Assembly (NCBI GenBank): GCA_937922005.1
Contig: CAKZWV010000055.1
Location: 1-23,994 of the forward strand
Origin: an uncultured Clostridia bacterium
GTDB taxonomy: Bacteria > Bacillota > Clostridia > Saccharofermentanales > DTU023
Reading direction: 5' to 3'
Length of the DNA: 23,994 nt
Positions within the stretch are counted from its first letter, which is position 1, and the number at the start of each line of letters is the position of its first letter. The notes beneath the pieces are model-generated. The model was not told the DNA's origin. It was given only the letters and a program-made list of their open reading frames with translations, and made no database searches. Positions 15,887 to 23,994 of this stretch are shown here, one piece after another. Made by a program: the position numbers and the translations under genes.

Positions 15887-18800
15887 CTACTGTTGGAAGG
15901 GATTCTTCTTGTTATCATCTCCTAAACGTAATTCACTTTCGCTACCCTGATTGAGGTCAATCCGACTGCCCGAGATATTACCAGAGATAGCTTCCGTGTC
16001 TGGCTGGGGAGTATTTTGGAAAAAATCTGCAAAATTGGAATCTCTAGCCTCCACCTGATTCTTAAATAGGCCCGTATTGCTCCCCTTCACGTCATCAAAA
16101 CTCATACTAGAGATATCCCCGCTGTCCGTACCAAACTTTAAGTCTTTCGTCGCACCTGCTATGGGGTCTGTGGAATCTTGATGGAGATTAGGACCGGAAG
16201 CTTCACTGCTGGAAGGGAAAAAATCATCCTTTGAAGATAGACTATCCTCTGGAATAAACTCATTCTTATGATCTGAAGAGAATGAGGAAGAATCTTCACT
16301 GGTAAACCAGCCGGTTTCCTCTGTTTTAATCTCTGATCCCTTATGACCGGCAGGTCCATGTTCGTTGGAAATTGTACCGGTGTTTGTGGACTTAGCAAAA
16401 GGGTTTGTCACGCCCTTAAAAAAATCATTGTCGGGGAGAACTCCCGGACCCATGCCTCCTGGCGGCGGGCCTTGTGTGGCTCCTCCCTGGCCTTGGAAGA
16501 AGCTACCTTGACTGGGCGCATTGCTTTGGAAAGGAGATCCAGCAAAGGGACTATCAGGCTCCGCTTGTCCCGGCTGACTTGGGTTTGCAAAAGGTGACCC
16601 TCCGGGCACGGCAAATGCCGAGCCCCCATCTTGAGAAGAAGTCTGGAAAGGACTGGGGCCAGCTGCAGGGCTTGGAGAAGCCGGTGGATTTTGGAAGAAA
16701 GAACTCTGATTACTAGTACTGTTAGCGGCAGAATTGGCAAAAGGATTGAGGTTGGGACTTTGCCCCGGAGTTTCCATCCCGCTTGGGGCGAAGGCATTCG
16801 CTGTAGAGGCACCAGGCTGCTGGAAAGGATTCATCGCAGGACCGGGGGCAGGAGCAGGGAAAGCGCCTGGGTTGGGTGATGCTCCTGGTGTTGGCGCAGA
16901 AGTTGGGGTTGTAAAAGGCGAAGTAGGAGCACTCGCAAAGGGGCTGGTCCCCATCGTTGGGGCCGGGCTTGCACTAGGCTGTCCAGGCACCTGACTCGGG
17001 AAGCCACCAGAAACTTGGTTAGGCATCTGAGCCGGTATTTGTCCGGGGATGGTTCCCATGTTTTGCGTAGGCATAGTCTGGGGTGCAAAAGACCCGCCCA
17101 TGGGAGCCCCCATGGTGCCAGCAGACGAAAAATTGGGTTGGGTCCGGAAAGGTGAAGAGCCCATGGTTCCCATAGAACCCATGGAAGCGCCGGCATTCAT
17201 GCCGCCGAAGGCACCCGTACTCTGAGCTCCAGAAGAGATGGACGAAGAAGTTGAGGGGGTGGGTGCAGGAGTATTGGCAGCTTTAGGAGCTGACGATTTC
17301 TCTTCTGCGCCTCCCTTGTTCTTCTTTCCAAAACGAGCAAAGAGACCACCACCCTTTTTCTCTTTCTTCTCTTTGGTAGCGGTGGAAGTAGGAGCTTCGT
17401 AGGGATCCGAGCTCTCTATACTTCCTTCGGTCTGGAACTGGGCCATCCGATCGGCCCAGGACGTCGTTTTATATTCTTTTTCCGGACCAGAAGCACCCGC
17501 TGATCCTCCCGGGTTGTCGTAGGCACTGCTGCCTGCGCCTGGAACATTCGTCATGTCTATTGAACTCCTAGCATTTTGATGGTATACCTCCTGGAAAGTT
17601 CCGGGGGTATAGTTGAGGATATCCTCTTGGGTGATCTCCTGATAAGAGGAACCTCTTTTTTGATACGCAAAAGGATCATAGGCCCCTTCACCCAGCTCGA
17701 AGGTAATCGATTGAGCTAAGGGAGGAAGGCCTAATTGCATCCGCTCTTCGTCTGTTAATCCTAAACTGCCGCGACTTTGACGGGCCGAGGCTCTGGCTTG
17801 ATCCATGCCATCATCCATCCCAGCATAAGAGGCACCTGGGGTGGCGTTATAGGCATAGTCTTCTTGGTGGCCCGCTTGACCGGCCCCCGCCGTGAACTGG
17901 AATAAGTAAGAGACAGAGGGGTCTTCATAGACGCTATCATAGGTCTGGGCAGGGGTTTGAGCCCCGTAGCTATCACCGTAAACTGGCATCTCTCCAGCCA
18001 TAGAGGGAGTACCTGATGTGGGCATGTTAGCCCCACCAGGGACAGTTCCTGCCTCGTAAGCAGATCCTGTGGGCGTGGAAGGCATACCAGCACCCTGCAT
18101 AGAATACATGGCCATCTGGATATTTCGAGTGAAATCCTCAAAGGGGGTCGACAAAACGTTGTCGCCCACAGCCATAGGCTCTGGGTCTTGAAGGGCATTT
18201 TGGAACTGAGAATAGGTAAAGGTGGCCGCCTGGTCATCCCGGGGACCTGCAGAAGGATCTATGGTGGCACCAGGTTGCAGGTCCTGAATATCAAAGAGGG
18301 GAACCTGCTGGAAATTGGCGTCGTTAAGCTCATGGGCGGGACCGGAGAAACCATCGGTCCGATCCGCCTCGAATTGACTAAAGCTGGTGTCACGTTGACC
18401 CAACTCTTCTCGATTTAAGCCTTGAAAGACCTCCACCTGTGAATAATTTTGATTTTGCTCAGCAGGGGGCATAACCGGTTCCATTTCGCCGGTGTAATAA
18501 ATGTCATTATGGAAAGGGGATTGCTCTTTTTCTTGTGCGGCCATTTCAGCCTTGCTTACAGCAATCAGATTCTCAACAGCATTAGCATTCCCAGTCGGAA
18601 AAATAATTCCGAGCGCCTCAGCGATGGCCACCTTGAACATCTTATTCTGGGCTTTGAGGTTCTCAGGTGTCTGAACGACGAGCTGTCCATTGATAAAGGT
18701 AAATAGGTGAGTCCAGAAGCCCTGTTCCTCGGCGGTGTTTCGTTCATCATAAGATTGGAAAGCTGAGAGACCACCAAAATTCTTAGAGGAAAGATTGGTG

Positions 18801-19396
18801 CCACCGGCTCCGACGGCATCTAAAGCATCATTTAAAGAACTGGCAGAAATCAGAAAATTCTTATCAGTCTGTTGGAGGCCCCAAAAGAGGCGAATCATTT
18901 CCGCCCGTATGACGGGAGGCATATTCTGGAGAACTTCGTCGAGAAGGTACCAGGGGGCCCCAGACATCAAGCAAGCTACACAATAGATACAAACTTGCTG
19001 AGCGTGGTCCATCTCCTTGAAACGCCAACCCTCAGCGTCACCAAGGTGGAGCCGGCGGAGGAGAACATTGGCCCTGGATTGCCATTTCGTAGTAATTTTA
19101 TTTTTCTTGGCGAATTCTCTTAAAAACTCTGAAACGGTCCGGTCAGGATTTTCATGAATTTCCTCCGGAACCAAGAGGGCGGTGCCAGTAAAATCACTGG
19201 AAGTGACTTCGATATCATCCAAGAAGGCCTGGCCACCAAATTCCTTTTTTCCGGCCAGAGCAGCCAAAAAAGCAGACGATTCTGAGCCTGTTGGCGTAAC
19301 GACGAGACCCACCACCGGCCCCTCTAACTTCAGAGAGGTCTTCGGCAAGGTAGTTGTTTCATTCAGTTGTAGGGTGAAATCTCGTAACTCTAGCAT
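15887..19396 (-). CDS. Degenerate ABC-ATPase head fused to a very long disordered tail
   Basis: Protein of 1169 residues. Residues 1-240 have the layout of an ABC transporter ATPase, but key positions are lost. The Walker A site reads TPTGSESSA (34-42) with no Lys, the signature region reads MDHAQQ (129-134) instead of LSGGQ, and the switch His is absent (ISASSLND). The Walker B-like YLLDEVLQNM (150-159) keeps Asp and Glu. From about residue 300 the chain is low-complexity (Gly, Pro, Ser, Gln, Asn, Met, Phe), with a basic-aromatic island GGGLFARFGKKNKGG and 14 Pro-Phe motifs (NPF, SPF, DPF, TPF), including the final NPFQQ. No membrane segment is visible. The ATG has GAGGAG six bases upstream. 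It heads an operon with the zinc-ribbon gene. Probably a binding or scaffold protein rather than an ATPase. Confidence 0.7.
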   Translation of the reverse strand: MLELRDFTLQLNETTTLPKTSLKLEGPVVGLVVTPTGSESSAFLAALAGKKEFGGQAFLDDIEVTSSDFTGTALLVPEEIHENPDRTVSEFLREFAKKNKITTKWQSRANVLLRRLHLGDAEGWRFKEMDHAQQVCIYCVACLMSGAPWYLLDEVLQNMPPVIRAEMIRLFWGLQQTDKNFLISASSLNDALDAVGAGGTNLSSKNFGGLSAFQSYDERNTAEEQGFWTHLFTFINGQLVVQTPENLKAQNKMFKVAIAEALGIIFPTGNANAVENLIAVSKAEMAAQEKEQSPFHNDIYYTGEMEPVMPPAEQNQNYSQVEVFQGLNREELGQRDTSFSQFEADRTDGFSGPAHELNDANFQQVPLFDIQDLQPGATIDPSAGPRDDQAATFTYSQFQNALQDPEPMAVGDNVLSTPFEDFTRNIQMAMYSMQGAGMPSTPTGSAYEAGTVPGGANMPTSGTPSMAGEMPVYGDSYGAQTPAQTYDSVYEDPSVSYLFQFTAGAGQAGHQEDYAYNATPGASYAGMDDGMDQARASARQSRGSLGLTDEERMQLGLPPLAQSITFELGEGAYDPFAYQKRGSSYQEITQEDILNYTPGTFQEVYHQNARSSIDMTNVPGAGSSAYDNPGGSAGASGPEKEYKTTSWADRMAQFQTEGSIESSDPYEAPTSTATKEKKEKKGGGLFARFGKKNKGGAEEKSSAPKAANTPAPTPSTSSSISSGAQSTGAFGGMNAGASMGSMGTMGSSPFRTQPNFSSAGTMGAPMGGSFAPQTMPTQNMGTIPGQIPAQMPNQVSGGFPSQVPGQPSASPAPTMGTSPFASAPTSPFTTPTSAPTPGASPNPGAFPAPAPGPAMNPFQQPGASTANAFAPSGMETPGQSPNLNPFANSAANSTSNQSSFFQNPPASPSPAAGPSPFQTSSQDGGSAFAVPGGSPFANPSQPGQAEPDSPFAGSPFQSNAPSQGSFFQGQGGATQGPPPGGMGPGVLPDNDFFKGVTNPFAKSTNTGTISNEHGPAGHKGSEIKTEETGWFTSEDSSSFSSDHKNEFIPEDSLSSKDDFFPSSSEASGPNLHQDSTDPIAGATKDLKFGTDSGDISSMSFDDVKGSNTGLFKNQVEARDSNFADFFQNTPQPDTEAISGNISGSRIDLNQGSESELRLGDDNKKNPFQQ

Positions 19397-19417
19397 CTCT
19401 TGCTCCTCGTGCCTTCC

Positions 19418-19446
19418 ATTCTAACAAATCACCCTCGATAAAGCAA
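19418..19446 (-). promoter_or_regulatory. Promoter of the ABC-like/zinc-ribbon operon
   Basis: On the minus strand TTGCTT (19441-19446), a 17-base spacer, then TAGAAT (19418-19423) with a TG one base upstream (extended -10). It is about 20 bases from the ATG, giving a short leader. Confidence 0.55.
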
Positions 19447-19480
19447 CGATTCACCGGGATCTCTCCTTTAAACTTCTGTT

Positions 19481-19502
19481 TGGCGTACACGTCAGGACGC
19501 CA
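19481..19502. promoter_or_regulatory. Inverted repeat between divergent promoters
   Basis: TGGCGT (19481-19486) and ACGCCA (19497-19502) form an inverted repeat with a 10-base gap, midway between the two divergent promoters. It could be a shared operator; the arms are short, so chance is possible. Confidence 0.3.
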
Positions 19503-19550
19503 GCAACCTGAAAGCATCCCAATGCTCGACCTTTAGGAAAAGGCTGGATT

Positions 19551-19560
19551 GTGCTACAAT
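19551..19560 (+). promoter_or_regulatory. Extended -10 promoter of the lipoprotein gene
   Basis: TGCTACAAT (19552-19560) is an extended -10 element; only a weak TTTAGG lies at the -35 position. Transcription would start near 19567, just before the AGGAGGG ribosome binding site at 19575-19581. Confidence 0.55.
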
Positions 19561-19592
19561 ACCCCCACTAATTGAGGAGGGAGTATCGTGGA

Positions 19593-20939
19593 ATGAACGG
19601 AGTGTGTCCGAGGCAAGTTTTAGAAGAAAGGCGGCCGGAGTGCCCTATCCAGAAAAAGCAATCGATGCGGGAATTGGTTCCCCGGAGGACTTCTGCCCTC
19701 TGCCTGATACTAAGTCTTATTTTTTTGATTGGATCGGCATCCTTGGTGGGTGGGTGTTCCAACTATCAGGATAAGCTGATTATGGGTGAAAAAACGGCAG
19801 CAGCCTTTAGTGACCTTTTTAAATACTGCCCGGGCTTAGAGTCTTTGGAACTGGTGGTACCTGACCGCCTCCCCATGGCTGATGCTTTGGATGCGGTTCC
19901 CTATGTCTTCCAATTCCAGACCCGGGCCAACCGCAAGAAACAGTCCCTGGAGCTTTATGTATTTTTGGACAAGGAGACCCGGATCGGGGCTGAGGGGAAA
20001 ATTGCCGCCGATGCCTATTCGGTGGAGGGCTCGAACCTAACGATGTCCTGGGACTCGACGCCAAACATTTATAGCACGGAAAATTTTATTGTCAACTATC
20101 TGGGGAATGACGACGGGGTCCTCCGCTACCTAGCAAATAATATTTCCGATCTGAAAAAAGGTGGCCTCTACAAGGGGCCTTTGACCTACCAGTTCAACAT
20201 TATGCTTTTGACGGGACCTGCCACCAATCCCCTGGCTCAGACAGGAATCGAAGAGCTGAATCGAGAGCCGGGCCCCTACATCAAAGCCTTGCAAAATGGG
20301 CATCTTTTGGCCATGGGGATTGGGGAAGATCTCATGAAGACGGAACTCTATGACCTGGGCTACATCGACAGTCCGGCCCTGGAGATCCAAGATGCCCAGG
20401 GAGAGAAGATCCTGCCTGCCCAGTTGGGCTTCGGTCAAGTCTATACCTTGCAGTGTAATGGGGAATTGGGCTCAGAGTGGCCGGTGGATATTTTCCCGCC
20501 CATGCGTCTGGTCCAACAAAAAGATCCTATGCCGCCGGAGTTCTTCGTGGCGGCCCTATCCCTTCAGCTAGAGATGGAGATGAACGAGGGGATTACCCCA
20601 CAGATTGAAGAAATCAATGAAGATCCCTTAGGCAAGGCCTTTAAGACCAATGGGACCTATATGCTTCACTTTGGGAATAAGGAAGATGCGAACAAGGCGG
20701 TCAAAGTTTTCTTCTATACGGGCAATGCAACCCGGGACCTTGCTCTGACTGGTTTAAATAGTAAGGGTACCCGTCTTTCCTCTCCAAATAATCCCTATTC
20801 ACCTACTTTCCAGTCTGAGTATTTCTATTATAAGTATGATCATCTAACGGTCCTCTATGAGGGAACCCACCAGCGCCTCATCCGGGCCCTCCAGGCTGTT
20901 TGCGGAAAGCCTTTTATCCATGAAAAACCAGCAGAATAG
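19593..20939 (+). CDS. Lipoprotein of unknown function
   Basis: Predicted membrane-attached lipoprotein. A basic stretch (PRRTS) and hydrophobic segment lead to the lipobox-like LVGGC; the modified Cys would be residue 55 of 448. I chose the ATG at 19593 because AGGAGGG lies 11 bases upstream and the promoter is just before it; this leaves an unusually long N-region. The ATG at 19665 gives a standard-length signal (Cys 31) but has no ribosome binding site. The mature part has no motif I recognise; it is mixed alpha/beta in appearance with several Pro-rich turns and two Cys besides the lipobox in the middle and end. It is divergent from the ABC-like operon and overlaps the next gene, suggesting the two encoded proteins work together. 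Confidence 0.7.
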   Translation: MNGVCPRQVLEERRPECPIQKKQSMRELVPRRTSALCLILSLIFLIGSASLVGGCSNYQDKLIMGEKTAAAFSDLFKYCPGLESLELVVPDRLPMADALDAVPYVFQFQTRANRKKQSLELYVFLDKETRIGAEGKIAADAYSVEGSNLTMSWDSTPNIYSTENFIVNYLGNDDGVLRYLANNISDLKKGGLYKGPLTYQFNIMLLTGPATNPLAQTGIEELNREPGPYIKALQNGHLLAMGIGEDLMKTELYDLGYIDSPALEIQDAQGEKILPAQLGFGQVYTLQCNGELGSEWPVDIFPPMRLVQQKDPMPPEFFVAALSLQLEMEMNEGITPQIEEINEDPLGKAFKTNGTYMLHFGNKEDANKAVKVFFYTGNATRDLALTGLNSKGTRLSSPNNPYSPTFQSEYFYYKYDHLTVLYEGTHQRLIRALQAVCGKPFIHEKPAE

Positions 20940-22389
20940 GGCTGAAAAAAGGATGGGATTTTTTTCTCCGGACCAAATGCCAAGAATTGGGGTTTACTGC
21001 CTAGACGGGGTGCCAATAGCGAGTAGGAATCTGCAGTCCTGGTTGGGGGGCCTAGCCAAGACCTTGGGGGACTTAGGGGCTGTCAACTGGCCTTTGGCCC
21101 CCTTACCCTTTACGGACGAAAGCTATGAAATTGCCCAGGCCAGGCAGGGCCAGCCTTGGGCCTATGTGCCACCGGATTATTTAACCCGGGAGGAAGCTAG
21201 GAAGCAGGCCTTTCCTTCTTGGGAGGCCTGTGTGGCAAGCTTGGAAAAGCAGGCGGAGGAGGGCAAGAAGGCCTGGGCGGCCCTGGGCCAAGAAGTCCCG
21301 CCACTCAGTTCGGAACATTTTGCTGAAATGTGTAAAGACCTGACCCTAGAGACCTATTGGGATTACGGCCTTACTTTGGGGGCGGTGGATCCCGCCCTAG
21401 CCCCCTTGGATGGGCGCCACCCAGTCTGTTACCAGGTCCTTCGCCCCTTGGATTGGCCCCTAGGCTGGCAAATCCTCCAGGATCATTTGAACAACTATGT
21501 TCGTAAGGCTAAGACCCAGCTGGCAGGGGTTGACCAGGTGGCTGGGGCTACTCAGGCGACGCTTTTGTCTTGTCTGGGAGACTTGGAAGACCTAGCAACG
21601 AGTGCCCGAGAGGACTCGTTGACGGTCCTCTTTTTTTATGAAGGAAGGCTTTTGGGACTTTTGGTCTTGCCCCAGGCGGACTGGGAGGAGGTCAAAGCAG
21701 GTGCGGACGGAAGAGCTTTTTTCTTTTATTTTCAAAGGCTTGTTCCTCCTGCCCTCATATTACGAGAGATCCACGCCCAGTATGATGATTTTAGTCGGGG
21801 AGTCTATTTGCCTAGGCGGGTGGCCTACGCCGAGGGGCTCAGTGCTGAGCTAGCCCAGCGGGTCCAGCCTGGAAAAGAAAAAGATCTGGCCGCCTATCTA
21901 CGCTGGCGGGAAGAAAAGCGGCAAAGACGCTTTAGCTACCAGGAAGAAGAAAACCAGCTTGGGGAAGCCCAGAGTAGGGAACTCCAGAGTAAGGAACCCC
22001 AGAGCGAGGAGCCGGTAATCACCAGCATCTTTGACCTTGTGGCGGCTTGTACGGAAAAAGAAGTGATCCTGGAAGCAGAAGCACCCCTGGAAGAAGAAGT
22101 AACCCTTGAAGAGGAAGCAAACCGTGAGGATGCAGCAACCCTTGAGGAAGAGGAAAAAGTCCTTTGGACCTGGGAGAAAGGGGTCAGGGAATTGTTAGAA
22201 ACTGTGCCGGGACGGGAGAGGGAAGATTTGTTATTGTATCCGGCTTTTACGCAGAGCTTTATCCAACATCTAGGCCAGGATCCTGGGGCTTTCTGGCCCC
22301 TGGCCTTGCAGAAAGATTGGGAGAGGCAGGGCCTTTGCAAGATGCTTACAAAGTTGCCGGAAGGTATCGATCGGGAAACAGATAGGTAA
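20920..22389 (+). CDS. Unknown cytosolic protein with Glu-rich segment
   Basis: Protein of 489 residues that I do not recognise. No signal peptide or clear membrane segment is present. The front part (about 10-330) is Trp-, Leu- and Pro-rich and looks folded, with DSLTVLFFYEGRLLGLLVL resembling a core beta hairpin. Next come a charged stretch with near-repeats (ELQSKEPQSEEP), a run of glutamates in an LEEE pattern (about 390-430), and a short folded C-terminus (WTWEKGVRELLETV, AFTQSFIQHLGQDPGAFW). The ATG at 20920 overlaps the lipoprotein stop by 20 bases; ATG at 20953 is an alternative and neither has a strong ribosome binding site, which suggests translational coupling. No terminator is evident after it. 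Confidence 0.65.
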   Translation: MKNQQNRAEKRMGFFSPDQMPRIGVYCLDGVPIASRNLQSWLGGLAKTLGDLGAVNWPLAPLPFTDESYEIAQARQGQPWAYVPPDYLTREEARKQAFPSWEACVASLEKQAEEGKKAWAALGQEVPPLSSEHFAEMCKDLTLETYWDYGLTLGAVDPALAPLDGRHPVCYQVLRPLDWPLGWQILQDHLNNYVRKAKTQLAGVDQVAGATQATLLSCLGDLEDLATSAREDSLTVLFFYEGRLLGLLVLPQADWEEVKAGADGRAFFFYFQRLVPPALILREIHAQYDDFSRGVYLPRRVAYAEGLSAELAQRVQPGKEKDLAAYLRWREEKRQRRFSYQEEENQLGEAQSRELQSKEPQSEEPVITSIFDLVAACTEKEVILEAEAPLEEEVTLEEEANREDAATLEEEEKVLWTWEKGVRELLETVPGREREDLLLYPAFTQSFIQHLGQDPGAFWPLALQKDWERQGLCKMLTKLPEGIDRETDR

Positions 22390-22612
22390 CGTATTTCTTG
22401 AGTTTTACAAGGAAATCACTTCAAACCTAAAAAAAAACGAAAAAGGACATTTGTCCCAGCAGCTTTCAAAAAAGTGCGCTATGATTGGACCACGACTTAA
22501 ACAGAAAGTACTTCGCGCAGGGCGGAGCTGAGACGACCAGCTAGTGAAATCATTCACGACGTGTGCAACTCACGAATCTGACCTAAACCAATCGCGGAGT
22601 TCAGGAGGACAA
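22390..22612 (+). promoter_or_regulatory. Leader region before the LPXTG protein
   Basis: This 223-base gap is A-rich at first and holds a perfect palindrome GGACATTTGTCC (22445-22456), a possible -10 TATGAT (22480-22485) without a good -35, and a small hairpin GTGAA-ATCA-TTCAC further on. AGGAGG at 22603-22608 is the ribosome binding site of the next gene. I do not recognise a known riboswitch. Confidence 0.35.
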
Positions 22613-23908
22613 ATGAAACAACTAAAAAATTATTTAGTAGTACTTCCCCTAGTTCTAATGTTTATGCTCCAGGCACTCCCCGTCGCTGTGGAGGCAGAAG
22701 AGAGTAAGCTAGAGAAGGAAGAAAACGACAAAGAAGTAGTGGAGTTGGGCTTGCCAAAAGAAATCACCCTGCGTGCTAACTGCACCTTTTTAGATAAGAG
22801 TAACGACTTGGTGATTGAGCATCTGTATAACCCACTTAAATCAGACGATAGTCTGGAGGTTAAATTCAGCTATAAATGGCAAGAGATTAAAGACAACAAA
22901 GAACAAACTGACAATAATAAAAAAGCTGCTCGTGCAATAGCTTTAGAAAAAGCCAGCCAGGATGCTAAAGAAAAAGCATTTAAGGAATATTATAACGCTT
23001 TATTCGAAGATATGATCAAAGAGCAGGTTCCTGCCTATCTAAAGAGTAGGATTGCTGGATCTTATGAAGTACAGGACTGGGACACAGAGGGCTATGTGCC
23101 CGGAAATGCTTACAACAAAGTTAAATTGCTTGTAACCCTAAAGGTTTCCCGCAACAAGGACACCTTCAAGATTCGTGCTATCGATATCCGGAACAAGCAA
23201 GAGATTGTTGCACTTGATATTGAGATGACTGAAGTAGCCTCTTCTTTGCACGATGCTGAAACTGCTTTCAGAGAGAAGTTCGAAGGCAATCGACTCAAAG
23301 GGATGACTTTCGTCAAAGCCGAGAGAAACAAAGATTTAACCGCTTCTGACCTCTACTATGACAGCAAAGTGACTCCTCTGACCGTTTTGCACATCCTGAA
23401 AGGCAGAGCCCCTCTGGGTGAAGTCGTTCCAGTAGGCCTCCTGCCTCGGAATACAGAAGAAGCTAACATTCTCGTCAAAGAGCACAAGGTCATCCAGGGC
23501 AGAATCCGTCAGCTAGCTACCAGAGGCTATCAATTCGACAAGATCGTCTATGACGATGGCTATCGGAGAAACCCCCTGGTCAGAGAGTATTATGACATGG
23601 ATGGCAACAAAGTCGTCGTCGAAGATGCCCTGCCTGTCCTCTACATCTACTATGTTCCGGGCACCCCAGCCGCTGCTAACAAGAAGGTAGAAGCTGCCAA
23701 GGCCGAAGACGCTAAACCTAGCGAGAATGCTCCTGTAACGGCAGAATTGCAAGCTCCAGCCCCAGCCGTCCTGGGTGCTGTCACCGCCAATAATCCTGAC
23801 CCCAACGAAGCCCACCTCCCTGCTACCGGTGAGCAAGATCATATCGTCTTACTGCTTAGCTCTGTTGGCCTGATGGTTGTCGGCCTCTTCCTAAGCAAAA
23901 AGAGATAA
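22613..23908 (+). CDS. LPXTG-anchored surface protein of unknown function
   Basis: Cell-wall protein of 431 residues. The signal peptide is residues 1-27 (VEA-EES cleavage), and the C-terminus is a complete sortase signal: LPATG (402-406), a hydrophobic segment and the basic end SKKR. The body (about 40-360) includes a highly charged helical stretch (DNNKKAARAIALEKASQDAKEKAFKE-type, about 100-130) and beta-rich repeats (NKVKLLVTLKV, FKIRAIDIRN); a linker rich in Ala, Pro and Glu precedes the anchor. No known adhesin domain is recognised. The ATG at 22613 is chosen over an ATG at 22544 because AGGAGG lies four bases before it and the signal peptide begins there. Codon use is more A-rich and C-ending than in the genes to its left. 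No sortase gene is in the window. Confidence 0.85.
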   Translation: MKQLKNYLVVLPLVLMFMLQALPVAVEAEESKLEKEENDKEVVELGLPKEITLRANCTFLDKSNDLVIEHLYNPLKSDDSLEVKFSYKWQEIKDNKEQTDNNKKAARAIALEKASQDAKEKAFKEYYNALFEDMIKEQVPAYLKSRIAGSYEVQDWDTEGYVPGNAYNKVKLLVTLKVSRNKDTFKIRAIDIRNKQEIVALDIEMTEVASSLHDAETAFREKFEGNRLKGMTFVKAERNKDLTASDLYYDSKVTPLTVLHILKGRAPLGEVVPVGLLPRNTEEANILVKEHKVIQGRIRQLATRGYQFDKIVYDDGYRRNPLVREYYDMDGNKVVVEDALPVLYIYYVPGTPAAANKKVEAAKAEDAKPSENAPVTAELQAPAPAVLGAVTANNPDPNEAHLPATGEQDHIVLLLSSVGLMVVGLFLSKKR

Positions 23909-23994
23909 ACGAACTCTGAACGAAGGGTTCGGCTAGACCTTATATAGCAAGATAAGCCAGTACTTAAACACGGTTTTAACCTTGGGCTAAAGTG
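23909..23994 (+). other. Downstream of the LPXTG gene, no terminator seen
   Basis: CGAAC and GTTCG (within 23909-23932) could form a short hairpin, but no T-run follows. The remaining bases to the window end show nothing I can support. Confidence 0.25.

Noticed and set aside
19354..19465. 31-codon minus-strand frame starting GTG after AAAGGAG, ahead of the ABC-like gene
   Set aside because: The best promoter -10 element lies inside it, so the transcript would not include its start; it is probably chance.
22390..22612. Known riboswitch or T-box before the LPXTG gene
   Set aside because: No recognisable conserved core and no terminator/antiterminator pair.

Overview
The window looks like chromosomal DNA of a Gram-positive bacterium of the Bacillota. 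The support is: strong AGGAGG-type ribosome binding sites, GTG and TTG starts, intrinsic terminators with T-runs, a lipoprotein with a lipobox, and a surface protein with an LPATG sortase signal and single-membrane anchor. Malic enzyme, an Mrp-type Fe-S carrier and a DUF1667-like Fe-S protein fit an anaerobic or facultative, fermentative lifestyle. An anaerobic coccus of the Tissierellia type is my guess, at low confidence. I see no tRNA, rRNA, transposase, phage gene or CRISPR array.

Layout. (1) 108-1251, plus strand: a flavin reductase of the ferredoxin-NADP reductase type and a small four-cysteine DUF1667-like protein, set between two terminators. (2) 1592-7940, plus strand: a tandem family of three secreted proteins. 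All three end in the same roughly 120-residue module that I do not recognise, followed by an acidic tail with two arginine clusters. Copies two and three also carry a CAP/SCP-like domain; copy one looks like an internally deleted version of copy two. (3) 8150-12903, minus strand: an S9 serine peptidase and mrp overlap and are probably co-transcribed; malic enzyme follows and may have its own promoter. (4) 13210-13815, plus strand: a stand-alone riboflavin kinase with unusual insertions. (5) 13914-22389: two divergent gene pairs of unknown role. The minus pair is a 1169-residue protein with a degenerate ABC-ATPase head and a huge disordered tail, followed by a zinc-ribbon protein with an acidic disordered tail. 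The plus pair is a lipoprotein and an overlapping cytosolic protein. (6) 22613-23908, plus strand: an LPXTG surface protein with a long leader and a different base composition.

Best candidates for something undescribed are region 2 and region 5. In region 2 a C-terminal module has stayed nearly constant while the N-terminal parts diverged, were lost or kept a CAP domain. In region 5 an ABC-like protein has lost the usual catalytic residues, and its tail shares repeated Pro-Phe motifs with the zinc-ribbon partner. All functional links for these two regions are inference from sequence and context.
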